In this document: positions 5,543-6,106 of the stretch, one piece after another | How positions within the stretch are numbered: the first letter of the stretch is position 1 | How the letters are laid out: each line of letters starts with the position of its first letter | Source: Deltaproteobacteria bacterium RIFCSPHIGHO2_02_FULL_40_11 | Lineage (GTDB): Bacteria; Bdellovibrionota; JACOXK01; 2-02-FULL-40-11 | Reading direction: 5' to 3' | DNA length: 6,106 nucleotides | Assembly: GCA_001798105.1 (NCBI GenBank) | Contig: MGRI01000108.1 | Location: 7,065 to 13,170 of the forward strand | Notes under the pieces: model-generated | The model's database searches: none | The model's input: the letters and a program-made list of their open reading frames with translations, nothing else | Told to the model about the DNA's origin: nothing | Translations under genes and position numbers: made by a program

Positions 5543-6106
5543 CTTCTTTTTTAATTTTAGAAAGCTCGGACTCAGATGGATTTTGAAGGGCCCGATGAAT
5601 AAACGCCGCAATTTTTTTCATTTCCGATTCTTTCATCCCACGCGTAGTGCAAGCAGGCGTACCGATGCGAACGCCACTTGCAATAAATGGCTTTCGGGTT
5701 TCAAAAGGAATCGTGTTTTTATTCACCGTCATCCCTGCTTTGTCTAATGTTTCTTCTGCCATCTTTCCAGTGAGCTCTGTCTTGGATAAATCCATCATGA
5801 ATAAATGGTTATCGGTTCCGCCAGAAATAATCGCATAGCCTTTTTCGATCAGGGCTTGAGAAAGTGCCTTTGCATTTTGGATAACTTGCTTTTGATATTG
5901 TTTAAATTCATCGGACAGCGCTTCTTTAAAGGCCACCGCTTTGGCAGAAATCACATGCATGAGAGGACCGCCTTGAACACCTGGAAATACGCGGCTATTT
6001 AAAATTTTTGCATTTTCTTCGGTTGCCAAAATAAATCCCCCTCTGGGGCCCCGTAATGTTTTGTGTGTGGTAGATGTCACGAAATGGGCATGGGGAACGG
6101 GACTGG
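5484..6106 (-). CDS. glyA: Serine hydroxymethyltransferase, C-terminal half, cut by window edge
   Basis: GlyA interconverts serine and glycine with tetrahydrofolate, supplying 5,10-methylene-THF; it is a PLP enzyme of the cytoplasm. About 207 codons are visible; the N-terminal half lies off the right edge. The reading frame is open to the edge (SPVPHAHF upstream of VTSTTHKTLRGPRGG), so there is no internal start here. The PLP-binding lysine is the K of TTHKTLRGPRGG, codon 6062-6060. Further signatures are FPGVQGGPLMH, GGTDNHLFMMDL, TGKMAEETLDKAG, TVNKNTIPFE and SGVRIGTPACTTRG. The family C-terminal end (usually FPLY) is FPFY, followed by eight more residues. It converges on pdxT and overlaps it by 59 bp, tail to tail. 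The product depends on the PLP made by the neighbouring pdxST, but the opposite strand means it is not co-transcribed with them. Confidence 0.97.
   Translation of the reverse strand, partial: SPVPHAHFVTSTTHKTLRGPRGGFILATEENAKILNSRVFPGVQGGPLMHVISAKAVAFKEALSDEFKQYQKQVIQNAKALSQALIEKGYAIISGGTDNHLFMMDLSKTELTGKMAEETLDKAGMTVNKNTIPFETRKPFIASGVRIGTPACTTRGMKESEMKKIAAFIHRALQNPSESELSKIKKEVTDLCRSFPFYQKRIEHVG
5501..5520. other. Short inverted repeat within the pdxT/glyA overlap
   Basis: TCCG-c-TTTT-gat-AAAACGGA can form an 8-bp stem with one bulged C and a 3-nt loop, on either strand's transcript. It sits inside the convergent 3' overlap of pdxT and glyA, where a two-way terminator would be expected. However, no U-rich tract follows in either direction, so it does not qualify as a standard intrinsic terminator. 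Both coding sequences run through it. Confidence 0.3.

Noticed and set aside
6078..6080. GTG as the start of a short glyA-derived protein
   Set aside because: The frame stays open to the window edge with conserved SHMT sequence (SPVPHAHF) upstream, so this valine codon is internal.

Overview
The window is an AT-rich, densely coding stretch of a bacterial chromosome. It carries seven genes, two of them cut by the window edges. Almost everything is cofactor metabolism: flavin synthesis on the left and vitamin B6 (PLP) synthesis on the right. Between them is a secretin-family protein. A secretin with a signal peptide implies an outer membrane, so the host is probably Gram-negative. The combination of nrdR-ribD-ribE-ribB, glyA, pdxST and a type II/III secretion-like secretin occurs in several groups (Deltaproteobacteria-like lineages, the PVC superphylum, Omnitrophota-like candidate phyla). 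I cannot fix the phylum from this sequence alone.

Left block (minus strand, 2423 down to 1): nrdR, ribD, ribE and the start of ribB or ribBA. Every junction overlaps (4, 8 and 11 bp), so this is a tightly coupled operon. A good sigma-70-like promoter sits directly in front of nrdR. It predicts a transcript starting only about 5-7 nt before the nrdR ATG. A sequence resembling an NrdR box covers its -10 element, which suggests autoregulation.

Middle and right block (plus strand, 2528 to 5542): a secretin-domain protein, then pdxS 11 bp after it, then pdxT overlapping the end of pdxS. This looks like one transcription unit. PdxS and PdxT together form the DXP-independent PLP synthase. The secretin-like protein is the odd member: it has a reduced N-terminal region, a recognisable secretin core and a C-terminal extension of about 140 residues that I do not recognise. 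No secretion ATPase or other secretion component is visible.

Right edge (minus strand): the C-terminal half of glyA (serine hydroxymethyltransferase, a PLP enzyme). It converges on pdxT, and the two coding regions overlap tail to tail by 59 bp. In many bacteria glyA lies just upstream of nrdR-ribD on the same strand. Here the secretin-pdxS-pdxT unit lies between them in the opposite direction.

I see no tRNA, rRNA, insertion sequence, CRISPR array or toxin/defence gene. No stretch longer than about 105 bp lacks a gene. Nothing here amounts to a clearly new system. The features most worth following up are the secretin-like gene with its unknown C-terminus, the nrdR control region, the spaced direct repeat around the secretin gene's 5' end, and the glyA/pdxT antisense overlap.
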